A DNA stretch of 64,000 nucleotides from contig NZ_JACJPL010000015.1 of assembly GCF_014696065.1 (NCBI RefSeq), positions 310,001 to 374,000 on the forward strand, read 5' to 3'. The position numbers and the translations under genes were made by a program. Shown in pieces: positions 17,078-25,912 of the stretch (position 1 is the first letter of the stretch; every line of letters begins with the position of its first letter). The notes beneath the pieces are model-generated. The model did no database searches and had not been told where the DNA came from. It worked only from the letters and a program-made list of their open reading frames with translations. Source of the stretch: Leptolyngbya sp. FACHB-261 (GTDB lineage: Bacteria; Cyanobacteriota; Cyanobacteriia; FACHB-261).

Positions 17078-18775
17078 ATGAGTAACCCGCCCAATGTCAG
17101 CCGAAGGCTGAGTCAACTTGCCACGCTTCTAGAGATTCGAGGCGACAATCCATTTCGGGTCAATGCCTACAGCAAGGCAGCTCGGACTCTCAGAGCCTAT
17201 GACCTCGCTGATTTGCTTGAATCTGGCACTCTGACCTCAATCCAGGGGATCGGCAAAGGGCTGGCGGAGGAGATCACAGCTCTGGCCCAAACAGGCACTT
17301 CGCCCTTGTGGGAGCAACTGCGCACAGAGCTGCCAGTAGAGGGCCTTCTGGAAATAGCTGCGGTTCCAGGCTTGGGCACTAAGTCGATCCGTAGCATTTA
17401 CCAAACGCTCCACATCTCCTCCTTAGGTGAGCTGGAGTATGCCTGTCAAGAAAACCGGCTGGTTGAATTAGAGGGCTTTGGTGCCAGGAAGCAGAGCAAA
17501 ATCTTGCAGGAGATTGCTCGGATCAAGCGCAACCGTTCGCTGTTTCGCTATAGCGATGTTATGGCGCTAGCGAAGAGTTTAATCGAACAGTTGCTCCAGG
17601 CCAAGACGATTGCAGCCGCCTCGGTCACCGGCAAATGTCGTCGGGCTTGGGAAGTGTTAGAAGGGCTGGAGTTGGTAGTTCAAGGTGAGCCCCAAACTGT
17701 TGCTAGCATCCTGAATCACTTAGCCGCGTCCTTGGCTGAGCCAGCAGAGACGCTAGCAACAATGCTAGAGGTTGACGGCAGCACCGTCCGGACGGTACTG
17801 GATGGCTTGCCAGTGACGGTTTATTGTTGCCAAGCCCATCGCTACGGCTGGACGTTGCTGCAAACCACCGGCTCGGCTGAGCACTTGCAAGCGTTAGGCG
17901 ATCCATCGAATATTGCTGATAGTGGTAGCGAGGCAGAGATCTATCAGCGTCTAGGTTTGCCCTGGATCCCGCCAGAACTGCGAGAGGGGACAGGCGAAGT
18001 TGAAGCGGCCCGTCGTGGTGAGTTGCCGGAGTTGTTGCGCCGTTCAGATTTACGCGGTGTGCTGCACTTACACACCACCTACAGCGACGGTGCTCACAGC
18101 CTAGAGGCTATGGTCCAAGCGGCGCTTCAGCAGGGCTATGAGTATGTCGGCATCTCAGACCATTCCCAAGCGGCTTTCTATGCCGGGGGGCTCAAACCGA
18201 TTGATATTGTTCGGCAGCATCAGGAAATTGACCGACTCAATGCTGAGTACGCAGGTCAGATTCGCATTTTGAAGGGCATTGAGGCTGACATTCTGCTGGA
18301 TGGCAGCTTGGATTATGAGGCTGACGATCCAGATATTCTGCAAGCTTTTGATTTTGTAGTTGCCTCGGTACATAGCCAACTCAAAATGCCTTTCGAGGCG
18401 ATGACCCAGCGCTTGATTCGCGCCGTTTCCCATCCTCGGGTTACAATGCTGGGCCATTGGAGCGGCCGTATTCTACTAGGCCGGCAGGGCTCGCAATTTA
18501 ACCATGAGGCTGTTTTAGCAGCCGCCGCAGCGCACGGCACAGCCATTGAATTCAATGCCAGCCCCTATCGTCTAGATCTAGATTGGCGGGAACTGCGAAC
18601 AGCAACCGAGCAGGGCATTCAGATCTGCGTAAATCCGGATGCCCACTCTACAGATGGCTTTGCGGTTGTAGATCAAACCTTAGCAGTGACCCACAAAGGC
18701 TGGCTGCAGGCGAACCAAACGCTGAATGCCCAAGGAGTTGATGCATTCTTAAGCTTTGCTGCTAAACAGCACTAA
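17078..18775 (+). CDS. polX: PolX-type protein with intact PHP domain and decayed polymerase site
   Basis: 565 residues. N-terminal helix-hairpin-helix (NPFRVNAYSKAARTLR, IQGIGKGLAEEI), then a Pol-beta-like core, then a C-terminal PHP phosphoesterase domain (LHLHTTYSDG, ISDHS, GIEADIL, VASVHS, GHWSGR, NPDAH). Bacterial PolX normally fills small gaps and trims 3' ends. Here the catalytic palm motif, usually DxD, reads EGLELVV, giving G196 and E198 in place of the two Asp. The PHP metal ligands look intact. I infer a nuclease or structural repair role rather than polymerase activity. Confidence 0.88.
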   Translation: MSNPPNVSRRLSQLATLLEIRGDNPFRVNAYSKAARTLRAYDLADLLESGTLTSIQGIGKGLAEEITALAQTGTSPLWEQLRTELPVEGLLEIAAVPGLGTKSIRSIYQTLHISSLGELEYACQENRLVELEGFGARKQSKILQEIARIKRNRSLFRYSDVMALAKSLIEQLLQAKTIAAASVTGKCRRAWEVLEGLELVVQGEPQTVASILNHLAASLAEPAETLATMLEVDGSTVRTVLDGLPVTVYCCQAHRYGWTLLQTTGSAEHLQALGDPSNIADSGSEAEIYQRLGLPWIPPELREGTGEVEAARRGELPELLRRSDLRGVLHLHTTYSDGAHSLEAMVQAALQQGYEYVGISDHSQAAFYAGGLKPIDIVRQHQEIDRLNAEYAGQIRILKGIEADILLDGSLDYEADDPDILQAFDFVVASVHSQLKMPFEAMTQRLIRAVSHPRVTMLGHWSGRILLGRQGSQFNHEAVLAAAAAHGTAIEFNASPYRLDLDWRELRTATEQGIQICVNPDAHSTDGFAVVDQTLAVTHKGWLQANQTLNAQGVDAFLSFAAKQH

Positions 18776-18777
18776 GC

Positions 18778-19674
18778 TCAAGGGTGCTGAGCAGTCTGCA
18801 ACTGGGCCAGCCAATCCAGAATCAAGGGATTGACGACTTCTGGGCGCTCGTCGTGGGGGCAATGGCCAGTGTCTGGAATGCCTACAAACTGCACCTGGTC
18901 GCTATAACTCTGATAGATCCGCCCTCGGCTGATCGGCGTCCAAGGATCGGCCTCACCCCAAAGCACCAACAAAGGCCGCTCAACTTTGGGCAGCAACTCC
19001 TCAGGACTAGGGCCAGGCGGCGCACTTAGGACAGCAGTGAAAACCTGCTGCGCACCCGGATCGCAAGAGGGCTCATAGAGCAAGTCAACTAGTTCATCAG
19101 TTACCGCTGCCTGGTTGCGATAAACCTGCTGCAAGGTGCCACGGATGCGAAACTTCCGGCGCACCTGATTAAACATGAATGGGCCAAAGGCTTTGGAGTT
19201 GACCAGTCTGCCAAAAACGCCCATTACTAAGCGCAAGGGTGGATTGAGTTCTTGCGGTCGGTGATTTAAGCCTCCAGCACAGTTGAGCAACACGCCTCCA
19301 GCCGCAATCTCTGGATGGTTAGCAACCACCATTAGACTCAGCAAAGCGCCGATCGAATTGCCTACGAACACTGTAGGCTGCTGGATGTGCTCGGTCCAGA
19401 AATCCTTGATCAGCTCTTGCCACAGATCTAAGCTGTAGGCCAGTGCTGGCTTGTCCGAACCGCCGAAGCCTAACAGATCCAGAGCGAACACTCGATAGCC
19501 GCCAGCCGCTAGTACCGGAATGTTCTTGCGCCAGTGGCCCAGAGAGGCGCCAAAACCGTGAATTAATACCAGAGGCTGCCCAGCCCCCATCACGGTGTAT
19601 TGGATTTTGTGACCCTGCCAGGTCCAACTGTGTTTGTCGAGTGAGCTGAGAGTAGGCGATTGCTGCGTAATCAC
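18778..19674 (-). CDS. Alpha/beta hydrolase
   Basis: 298 residues from a GTG start. Oxyanion HGFGASLGHW, nucleophile elbow GNSIGA (Ser), acid Asp in LLVLWGEADPWTP and catalytic His in DTGHCPHDERP. It resembles the cyanobacterial/plant group that includes pheophytinase- and dephytylase-like esterases, but the substrate is not certain. It is convergent with polX, with only 2 bp between the stops. Confidence 0.85.
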   Translation of the reverse strand: MITQQSPTLSSLDKHSWTWQGHKIQYTVMGAGQPLVLIHGFGASLGHWRKNIPVLAAGGYRVFALDLLGFGGSDKPALAYSLDLWQELIKDFWTEHIQQPTVFVGNSIGALLSLMVVANHPEIAAGGVLLNCAGGLNHRPQELNPPLRLVMGVFGRLVNSKAFGPFMFNQVRRKFRIRGTLQQVYRNQAAVTDELVDLLYEPSCDPGAQQVFTAVLSAPPGPSPEELLPKVERPLLVLWGEADPWTPISRGRIYQSYSDQVQFVGIPDTGHCPHDERPEVVNPLILDWLAQLQTAQHP

Positions 19675-19981
19675 AGGCAGGATAAGTAAAGTTTTATAAA
19701 CTAGTTCTACTTTACTGCAAAGTTACTCCCCAGACTCAGGTCACCTGCTGATCCTAGGCTTGCTCTGGGACGACCCTAAGTCTCTGGAGCTAGCAATAGC
19801 CAGGAGCTGGGCAATCTTGACATCAGCAGTGCTAAGTCCCGGGATTGACATTCTCAGCAGGCTGAGTAAAGGCTTGAGGATGTTTTAGCCTCGCTTCATG
19901 GGAACTTAGGTCATGAAGTGGCGACACAGTGCTGAGGCCTGTGCTGATGGGCTCAGGTCTTGCAGAACTTCAGGGGGCTTC
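19675..19981. other. Divergent intergenic region
   Basis: About 300 bp between the divergent hydrolase and the peptidoglycan-binding protein gene. No gene or recognised motif. Confidence 0.45.
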
Positions 19982-20824
19982 ATGAACGTGTTGGCGCTCA
20001 TCCAGAGACGGCAGGATTGGCAACAGGTGACGCAGCAATTTCGCCTTCAGCTGACGACGGGCGCACTCATTGCTTTAGGGCTAGTTGCACCAGTCCTATG
20101 TCCTGCTCTGGCAATGGCCAACGAGGTGCTTGGTTTTGGGGACTTCGGCGATCCTGTAGCCGAGATCCAGCAAGCCCTGAGCAGCCAAGGCTACTACTTT
20201 GGGACAGTAGATGGAGACTTCGGCAGCGGCACTGAGCAGGCAGTCATTGAGTTTCAGCAGAGCAATGGTTTGTTTGCTGATGGTGTCGTTGGTTCAGAAA
20301 CCAGCCGCTTGCTGTTTAGAGTTGGCGAAGAGAGCACAGCCAACCGGATTTGCTTAGAGGACCCAATCGAGACCCAGCAATTGCTCAGCAGCCTGAGGTT
20401 CTACTTCAGTGCCGTTGATGGCGTGTGTGGCCCTCTCACGCAAGCTGCCATTCTCGAAGCGCAACGCTCCTATGGCCTGTTCCCCGATGGCGTTGCTGGG
20501 CCTCAAACCCTGGCAGTCCTGCGCAGTCAAGCTGCCCCAACTCCAACCCCAACCCCAACTCCAACCCCAACCCCAACGCCAATCGCTGAACCTTCAACCG
20601 GCACACCTGGCAGTAGTGCTGCTGTTGATGTGGTCGAACTTCAACAGCTGCTTCAGGCCAGGGGCTATTACTTGGGTTTTGCGGATGGCGTCTATGGTCC
20701 TGCCACCGAGGCGGCTGTTCGTAATGCCCAGTTCTTCTACGGCTTAACAGTTGATGGCATTGCTGGCCCCCGGACACTTGAAGCGCTGCGGACCCGTCCC
20801 CGCCCTGACTTCGACAGTCCCTGA
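19982..20824 (+). CDS. Secreted protein with three peptidoglycan-binding domains
   Basis: 280 residues from ATG 19982 (a longer frame from 19913 is less likely). A signal peptide ending PVLCPALAMANE is followed by three PG_binding_1 domains. Two sit before, and one after, a PTPTPTPTPTPTP linker encoded by a CCAACC/CCAACT microsatellite at about 20538-20580. Each has the GYYFGTVDGDFGSGTEQAV-type core. It has no catalytic domain, so it probably anchors or scaffolds at the cell wall. Confidence 0.9.
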   Translation: MNVLALIQRRQDWQQVTQQFRLQLTTGALIALGLVAPVLCPALAMANEVLGFGDFGDPVAEIQQALSSQGYYFGTVDGDFGSGTEQAVIEFQQSNGLFADGVVGSETSRLLFRVGEESTANRICLEDPIETQQLLSSLRFYFSAVDGVCGPLTQAAILEAQRSYGLFPDGVAGPQTLAVLRSQAAPTPTPTPTPTPTPTPIAEPSTGTPGSSAAVDVVELQQLLQARGYYLGFADGVYGPATEAAVRNAQFFYGLTVDGIAGPRTLEALRTRPRPDFDSP

Positions 20825-20867
20825 TGCTAGTTGGGAGGCTGGTTGGGTGTGCTGATTGAAGCAGGAG

Positions 20868-22130
20868 TCACCGGGATTGAGCCTCGGGATTTAGTAACAA
20901 TGAGCGCAGACAACAAGCAATCCGGCCAGCAGCCCCCGCTTCACCCATGCGTTGACGGCCATTGACTCCACAAAGCTGTAGGCGGTCAGGATCCTGTAGC
21001 AAGCTCGTGACTACAGCTGCCGCATCTGTGGGTTGTTGAACCAGAGTCAAAGAGGGGCCAAGCAGACGGGTCTGTGCTTCTGCGAAAGCATATGTAAATT
21101 GGGGACCGCCACCGGGAAAGCAAATAACTGGTTTACCCAAACCCACCAGTTGCTCTGTTGCCGTACCTGCCATCGCCAATCCCAAATGAGCCTTGTGCAA
21201 ACAATCGGCAAAGGCCCCTTGGATCAAGTGCAGATAAACTTGCTCTCGCTTAAAACTGCGTTGGGCAACCGCACGATTTGCAACCGCTGTCTCACTCCAG
21301 GATTGCTGCCGCGTGAGCTGGCCGAACTGTTCCAGATCTAACTCAGGCGAGAGAGCCGCTAGAAAAGTTACAGAACGAGCGGGTTTGTTTTGGACAATCG
21401 CCTCGACTGCGGCGAGAATTTGCTGCCAGTTGCGATAAGCTTCTGGCGCGCGCGAACCGGGTAGTAGGGTGACCACCAGGGCATCGGGTTCGCTCTCAAA
21501 CTCAAAACCTTGAGGTTCTAGACCATCCATCATCGGATTGCCCAGGTCGAACACAGGCACATGAAAGCGTTTGAGGATCTGAGCCGTTAACGGATCGCGA
21601 GGAAAGACAGCCCGACATCGTTTACGCTGCAGCAGCCAGCGCTCCCAAGGCAAATAGACTGACCCCGACCAGCCCTCAAAGCGCTCACTCCAATGCTGAC
21701 GCGGTAAGGGTCCCTGCTCATCGCGCAGATGGTATTCCGACTTGGCAGTGCCGACAAATGCGTAGGGAGCACCACTGAGCCAAGCCATCAGCAGAGGCAC
21801 AATATCGCCAACTGCTAACACCGCGTCACCAGACTCGCTCCATTGTCGAATTGCTCGCAATTGAGCCAGAGTTAGCTGCACCAAACCGCCGCCCACATCT
21901 CGTGCCAACTGCCGCCCATCCATGTAGACAAACCCACCCGAGGGCATGGCTTTAACCGGACCTACTAACGGCACATCCAGCTTGCGGTAAGCAACTCCTT
22001 GCCCAACCAACGGCAGCGCCGCCAGTTCGAGATTTTGGTCAAGATCTTGGGCCTGAAGCCGGAGCTCCTCGAGAATGCGAGCAGCAATGCTATCCTCTCC
22101 GTGACCGTTACTCAGGCAAAGTAGTTTCAT
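20868..22130 (-). CDS. Lipid-A-disaccharide synthase-related protein
   Basis: 420 residues. The start MKLLCLSNGHGEDSIAARIL and later GNPMMDGL, LLPGSRAPEAY and GLAMAGTATEQLVGLGKPVI match the LpxB-related family found widely in cyanobacteria, a GT-B glycosyltransferase fold. It is distinct from true LpxB. The acceptor is unknown. It is divergent from wecB, with about 160 bp between. Confidence 0.88.
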   Translation of the reverse strand: MKLLCLSNGHGEDSIAARILEELRLQAQDLDQNLELAALPLVGQGVAYRKLDVPLVGPVKAMPSGGFVYMDGRQLARDVGGGLVQLTLAQLRAIRQWSESGDAVLAVGDIVPLLMAWLSGAPYAFVGTAKSEYHLRDEQGPLPRQHWSERFEGWSGSVYLPWERWLLQRKRCRAVFPRDPLTAQILKRFHVPVFDLGNPMMDGLEPQGFEFESEPDALVVTLLPGSRAPEAYRNWQQILAAVEAIVQNKPARSVTFLAALSPELDLEQFGQLTRQQSWSETAVANRAVAQRSFKREQVYLHLIQGAFADCLHKAHLGLAMAGTATEQLVGLGKPVICFPGGGPQFTYAFAEAQTRLLGPSLTLVQQPTDAAAVVTSLLQDPDRLQLCGVNGRQRMGEAGAAGRIACCLRSLLLNPEAQSR

Positions 22131-22292
22131 CGCGCAGTCTGACGGTGATCAGCAGGGGCAAAAAGGGGAAGTTTTGGTGAGCGTTGTTGATGATTCTGGA
22201 ATGAGAAAATTGCTCGATGCCAGCTCGATGCCTCTTGCAAAATCGGTGCGGCTATTTTGCCACGATTTGCAGCCTGCCAGTAGCTCGGTAGG

Positions 22293-23507
22293 ATGGATCT
22301 CGCCATGATTAACTCTCTTACCGACCCAAGCCAACCTCGCATCTGCGTGATCCTGGGCACTCGCCCCGAAGCTATTAAGCTCGCTCCTGTCATTCAAGCC
22401 CTACGCCAAGCCCACAAAACCTTCGCAACTCAGGTCATTTTGACTGGCCAGCATCGCGAGATGGTTGACCAAGTGATGAATTTATTTGAGCTCAAGGCAG
22501 ATCATGACTTAGAAATCATGGCTCATAACCAAACCTTGACCGACATCACCTGTCGTAGCTTGCGCGGCTTGGAAGGTTTATTTCAAGAACTTCGGCCTCA
22601 GATGGTGCTGGTGCAAGGCGATACAACTACGGCATTCGCAGCTGCTTTAGCGGCGTTCTATCAGCAGCTTCCAGTGGGTCATGTGGAAGCAGGCCTGCGC
22701 ACCGATGACATTCTCAATCCCTATCCAGAAGAAGCCAATCGTCGGTTAATCTCACAGATTAGCCGTTTGCACTTTGCACCCACGGAGGCCGCTGTTGCCA
22801 ATCTAGAGCGCTCGGGCGTGACTGGACAGATCATCAAAACTGGCAACACCGTAATTGATGCCTTGCTGACTGTGGCTAAGCGTCAGCCGGCCTGTGACAT
22901 TCCCGGTTTGGTTTGGGAACAACATCGCGTGGTTCTAGCCACTGTTCATCGACGCGAAAACTGGGACACGCCCCTCACTCAGATTGCCGAAGCGTTTTTG
23001 CAGATTCTAGATACCTTTCCCGACACAGCACTGCTGTTACCGCTCCATCGCAATCCCAGAGTGCGAGGGGTACTAGAGCCCCTGCTGCAAAATCATCCCC
23101 GCGCCTTTCTCACAGAGCCGCTGGACTATGCCAATTTGGTGGGCGCGATTCAGCGCTCCCATCTGCTGCTAACCGATTCAGGAGGCTTGCAAGAAGAGGC
23201 ACCTAGCCTGGGCAAGCCTGTCCTCGTACTGCGCGAGACCACCGAGCGACCCGAAGCCGTCACCGCCGGAACGGCGCAGCTAGTGGGCACAGACACCGAG
23301 CAGATTGTCGCCGCTGCCACCCGTTTGCTATCGGATACGGCTGCTTACCAACAGATGGCAAATGCGATCAATCCCTTTGGTGACGGTCGGGCAGCCGAGC
23401 GGATTCTCACCAGCCTGCAAGAATTCTTCGGCTGTGCTTTGATGGCGGAAAAACCTGAAGGCATCAGGTCAGCAGACATGACCAGTAAGGGGGTTGGGGA
23501 TGGTTAG
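22293..23507 (+). CDS. wecB: UDP-N-acetylglucosamine 2-epimerase (non-hydrolysing)
   Basis: 404 residues. Converts UDP-GlcNAc to UDP-ManNAc for surface polysaccharides. Motifs: LGTRPEAIKLAPVI, VLVQGDTTTAFAAALAAFY, HVEAGLRT, NPYPEEANRR and LLTDSGGLQEEAP. An internal ATG at 22305 is an alternative start. The last 8 bp overlap the following thioredoxin-like gene. The C-terminal ~30 residues extend beyond the usual family end. Confidence 0.95.
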   Translation: MDLAMINSLTDPSQPRICVILGTRPEAIKLAPVIQALRQAHKTFATQVILTGQHREMVDQVMNLFELKADHDLEIMAHNQTLTDITCRSLRGLEGLFQELRPQMVLVQGDTTTAFAAALAAFYQQLPVGHVEAGLRTDDILNPYPEEANRRLISQISRLHFAPTEAAVANLERSGVTGQIIKTGNTVIDALLTVAKRQPACDIPGLVWEQHRVVLATVHRRENWDTPLTQIAEAFLQILDTFPDTALLLPLHRNPRVRGVLEPLLQNHPRAFLTEPLDYANLVGAIQRSHLLLTDSGGLQEEAPSLGKPVLVLRETTERPEAVTAGTAQLVGTDTEQIVAAATRLLSDTAAYQQMANAINPFGDGRAAERILTSLQEFFGCALMAEKPEGIRSADMTSKGVGDG

Positions 23508-23892
23508 AGGGTTAAAACAGTTGGGCCTAGCCTTGATGGTGGGTCTTGTGGCCGGTCTAGCGTCAGTGCTAGTTCTCCTGAGTCCTGCTGGAGCTGACGT
23601 ATCAGCTCCAGGCTTAGCTGAGCACTTAAGCCAGGTAGGGGCACGCATGTATGGCGCTTATTGGTGTTCGCACTGCGCTGAGCAGAAACAAACTTTTGGG
23701 GCTGCCTTTGCTCAAGTTCCCTACGTTGAATGCGATCCGCAGGGTGCACAAGCGCAAACGCAACTCTGCCGAGACAAGGGCATCCAGGGCTTTCCGACTT
23801 GGGAGATCGAAGGTCAGCTCTACCCTGGCACTCGCTCCCTAGAAGAATTGGTAGCGCTGAGCCACTATAACGACTTCAAATCGTCTTTCTAG
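23500..23892 (+). CDS. Membrane-anchored thioredoxin-like protein
   Basis: 130 residues from ATG 23500, preceded by a G-rich AAGGGGG site. The N-terminal membrane/signal segment is LGLALMVGLVAGLASVLVLL. A thioredoxin-like domain with YWCSHC and GFPTWEI follows. It resembles the thioredoxin half of VKOR fusions, which oxidise disulfides in the lumen or periplasm. The quinone-reducing VKOR half is absent here. The overlap with wecB suggests translational coupling. Confidence 0.87.
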   Translation: MVRGLKQLGLALMVGLVAGLASVLVLLSPAGADVSAPGLAEHLSQVGARMYGAYWCSHCAEQKQTFGAAFAQVPYVECDPQGAQAQTQLCRDKGIQGFPTWEIEGQLYPGTRSLEELVALSHYNDFKSSF

Positions 23893-23988
23893 CTCCCGAT
23901 AAGCGCTAAATAGCGTTATCTCTGCGTTGCGAAGGCAGCTCGGAGCTAGACTCGAAAGAAGCAAGAGAACTTCATACTTACTGAGTCC

Positions 23989-25461
23989 ATGATTACGATC
24001 CTGATCATGCTCGTTGCCCTGGGCATTCTGATCTGGGGCTACTACCGGGCGCAGCCCTTCGGTAAGCCTGGCGTGTTGGCATGGCTTCAGTCGGTCGTGC
24101 TCATGACCCCCTGGCTGCTGTTTTTTGGTCTGTTCACGGCGGGCATCTATATCCCTTTTGCGGCCTTGGTGATCCTGATTGTGGTGTCTACAGGGGCCTA
24201 CATTTTCCTGGGCAACCAGGTCCGGCGCTTAGCGCAAGCAGCTCCGGATGGTCTCAAGACTCAGGCTTCCGCAGGTCCTGCGCCTGAGGCTGAAATCGAG
24301 CGCAATCCTATTTCTCGGCCAGAGCCAGAACCAACGGTTCTCCTACAGGCAGCCGGCATTCCTGCTGAGGACTTGCAGGTCATTCGTGGCATTTTTGGCA
24401 TCGAAACTTTCTTTGCCACCGAAGCGACCCCCTACCGTGAGGGTGTGATTTTCAAAGGGAATCTGCGGGGTGAGCCAACCGCGAGCCATCAACGCTTGAG
24501 CGAGAATCTCAAGCAGCGCATGGGCGATCAATACTGCCTATTTCTAGTCGAGGGACAAGAAGGCAAGCCAGTGGTATTGGTGTTGCCCAAGGCAATGTCA
24601 CAAAGCCCAACCCAACCAGGGCAGAAAGCTCTGGCCCTGGCCCTACTGCTAGCCACCGTTGTAACCACACTCAGCCTTGGGGCTCAACTCAATAACTTTG
24701 ATCTGTTTGCACAACCGGAACGGGTGTTGTTAGCGGTGCCCGTCGCTGCTGCCTTGTTTGGTATCTTTACCGTGCATGAGCTAGCCCATCGCTGGGTCGC
24801 TCAACGCTACAATGTGCGCCTCAGTCCGCCCTTCTTTATTCCAGCCGCTCAGTTGGGCAGCTTTGGTGCGCTCACTCGCTTTGAATCGACCGTTCCCAAC
24901 CGCAAAGCCCTGCTAGACATTTCCTTAGCGGGTCCTGCTGCAGGTGGTTTGGTCTCTCTGGCCTTACTGCTCACAGGACTGTTTTTGTCCGGCGAGGGAG
25001 CCCAAATTCAAGTTCCAACCCTATTTTTCCAGGGCTCAATTTTAGTCGGAAGTCTGGCCCGACTGATTTTGGGTGAGGCTTTACAAACCTCTCAAATCAG
25101 CATTCATCCTTTGGTGTTGGTGGGCTGGTTAGGTCTGCTGAGCACAGCGCTGAATCTGATTCCTGCTGGGGCTTTGGATGGGGGCCGGATTGTGCAGGCG
25201 ATTTACGGGCGGCGCACCGCCAGTCGATCTACCTTGATCGCGCTGATTTTGCTGGCTCTGGCAGCTCTGGTCAACCTACTGGCGCTCTACTGGGCCGGGG
25301 TAATTTTGTTCCTGGTCCGCGATCTAGAACGTCCACCCCTAGATGAAATCAGTGAGACCGACGACCGTCGCGATGCTTTGGCGCTCTTGGCACTGTTCCT
25401 GATGGCAGCGATGCTGCTCCCTTTGTCACCGGGGCTAGCAGGACGCTTGGGCATCGGCTGA
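23989..25461 (+). CDS. Site-2 protease (M50), EGY-like
   Basis: 490 residues. Two N-terminal TM helices, then a soluble domain of about 170 residues typical of the EGY1-3/cyanobacterial branch (FGIETFFATEATPY, FKGNLRG). A multi-TM catalytic core contains HELAH and the second metal ligand in NLIPAGALDGGRI. Such proteases cleave within membranes to release regulators or process thylakoid proteins. Substrate unknown. Confidence 0.92.
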   Translation: MITILIMLVALGILIWGYYRAQPFGKPGVLAWLQSVVLMTPWLLFFGLFTAGIYIPFAALVILIVVSTGAYIFLGNQVRRLAQAAPDGLKTQASAGPAPEAEIERNPISRPEPEPTVLLQAAGIPAEDLQVIRGIFGIETFFATEATPYREGVIFKGNLRGEPTASHQRLSENLKQRMGDQYCLFLVEGQEGKPVVLVLPKAMSQSPTQPGQKALALALLLATVVTTLSLGAQLNNFDLFAQPERVLLAVPVAAALFGIFTVHELAHRWVAQRYNVRLSPPFFIPAAQLGSFGALTRFESTVPNRKALLDISLAGPAAGGLVSLALLLTGLFLSGEGAQIQVPTLFFQGSILVGSLARLILGEALQTSQISIHPLVLVGWLGLLSTALNLIPAGALDGGRIVQAIYGRRTASRSTLIALILLALAALVNLLALYWAGVILFLVRDLERPPLDEISETDDRRDALALLALFLMAAMLLPLSPGLAGRLGIG

Positions 25462-25480
25462 ATGGAGAGAGCTGCGAAGT

Positions 25481-25534
25481 GCTTGTAAAAAGCGCTTGTA
25501 ATATTTCTTTATCTTTGTTACATTCTTTAACAAG
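25481..25534 (+). promoter_or_regulatory. Candidate HLR1-like site and direct repeats before the hli gene
   Basis: GTTACATT CT TTAACAAG at 25517-25534 matches the HLR1 consensus for RpaB in 14 of 16 fixed positions by my reading; the second half is imperfect. A direct repeat GCTTGTAA lies at 25481-25488 and 25494-25501. The HLR1-like site ends only 21 bp before the ATG, so if real it would act by blocking the promoter or sit in the leader. Confidence 0.4.
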
Positions 25535-25555
25535 ATAAAGCTAATGGTGATTCTC

Positions 25556-25768
25556 ATGTCTCAGCGCACGGTGATCAAAGACGAGCAGGGCCTTCTCAAT
25601 AACTTCGCTTATGAGCCTCCGGTTTATTTGGATGAGGAGTCCCGCATTGGCTTTACACCTTTCGCTGAGCTGTGGAATGGCCGGTTCGCCATGCTAGGTT
25701 TTGCGCTATTGCTGGCGATTGAGTACACCACTGGCCACGGCCTCATTGGCTTGCTCAAAGCCCTGTAG
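25556..25768 (+). CDS. High-light-inducible protein (HLIP/Scp)
   Basis: 70 residues from ATG 25556 (the frame also opens at 25544). The single-helix chlorophyll-binding motif FTPFAELWNGRFAMLGFALL with AExxNGRxAM is complete, including the Glu/Asn/Arg pigment-ligand residues. HLIPs bind chlorophyll and carotenoid at photosystem II assembly intermediates and quench excess light energy. It is a monocistronic unit, closed by a strong terminator at 25825. Confidence 0.95.
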   Translation: MSQRTVIKDEQGLLNNFAYEPPVYLDEESRIGFTPFAELWNGRFAMLGFALLLAIEYTTGHGLIGLLKAL

Positions 25769-25824
25769 GGTCCTAAGTTTCCTGCAATTCGGAATTGTCA
25801 TACATTGTCATCTTCTGATCTGAC

Positions 25825-25852
25825 CAGACTGTCCCAGACAGTCTGTTTTTTT
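25825..25852 (+). terminator. Rho-independent terminator after the hli gene
   Basis: Perfect 9-bp arms, CAGACTGTC (25825-25833) and GACAGTCTG (25837-25845), a CCA loop and seven T residues. Confidence 0.95.
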
Positions 25853-25912
25853 GCTGCATGAATCTCAGAATCTGGGAGTATCTGTGGTGAGAAGCAGGGA
25901 TTTTTTCGTAGC

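Noticed and set aside
20535-20585. Low-complexity CCAACC/CCAACT repeat as a CRISPR or satellite
   Set aside because: It is the coding repeat of a PTPTPT protein linker.
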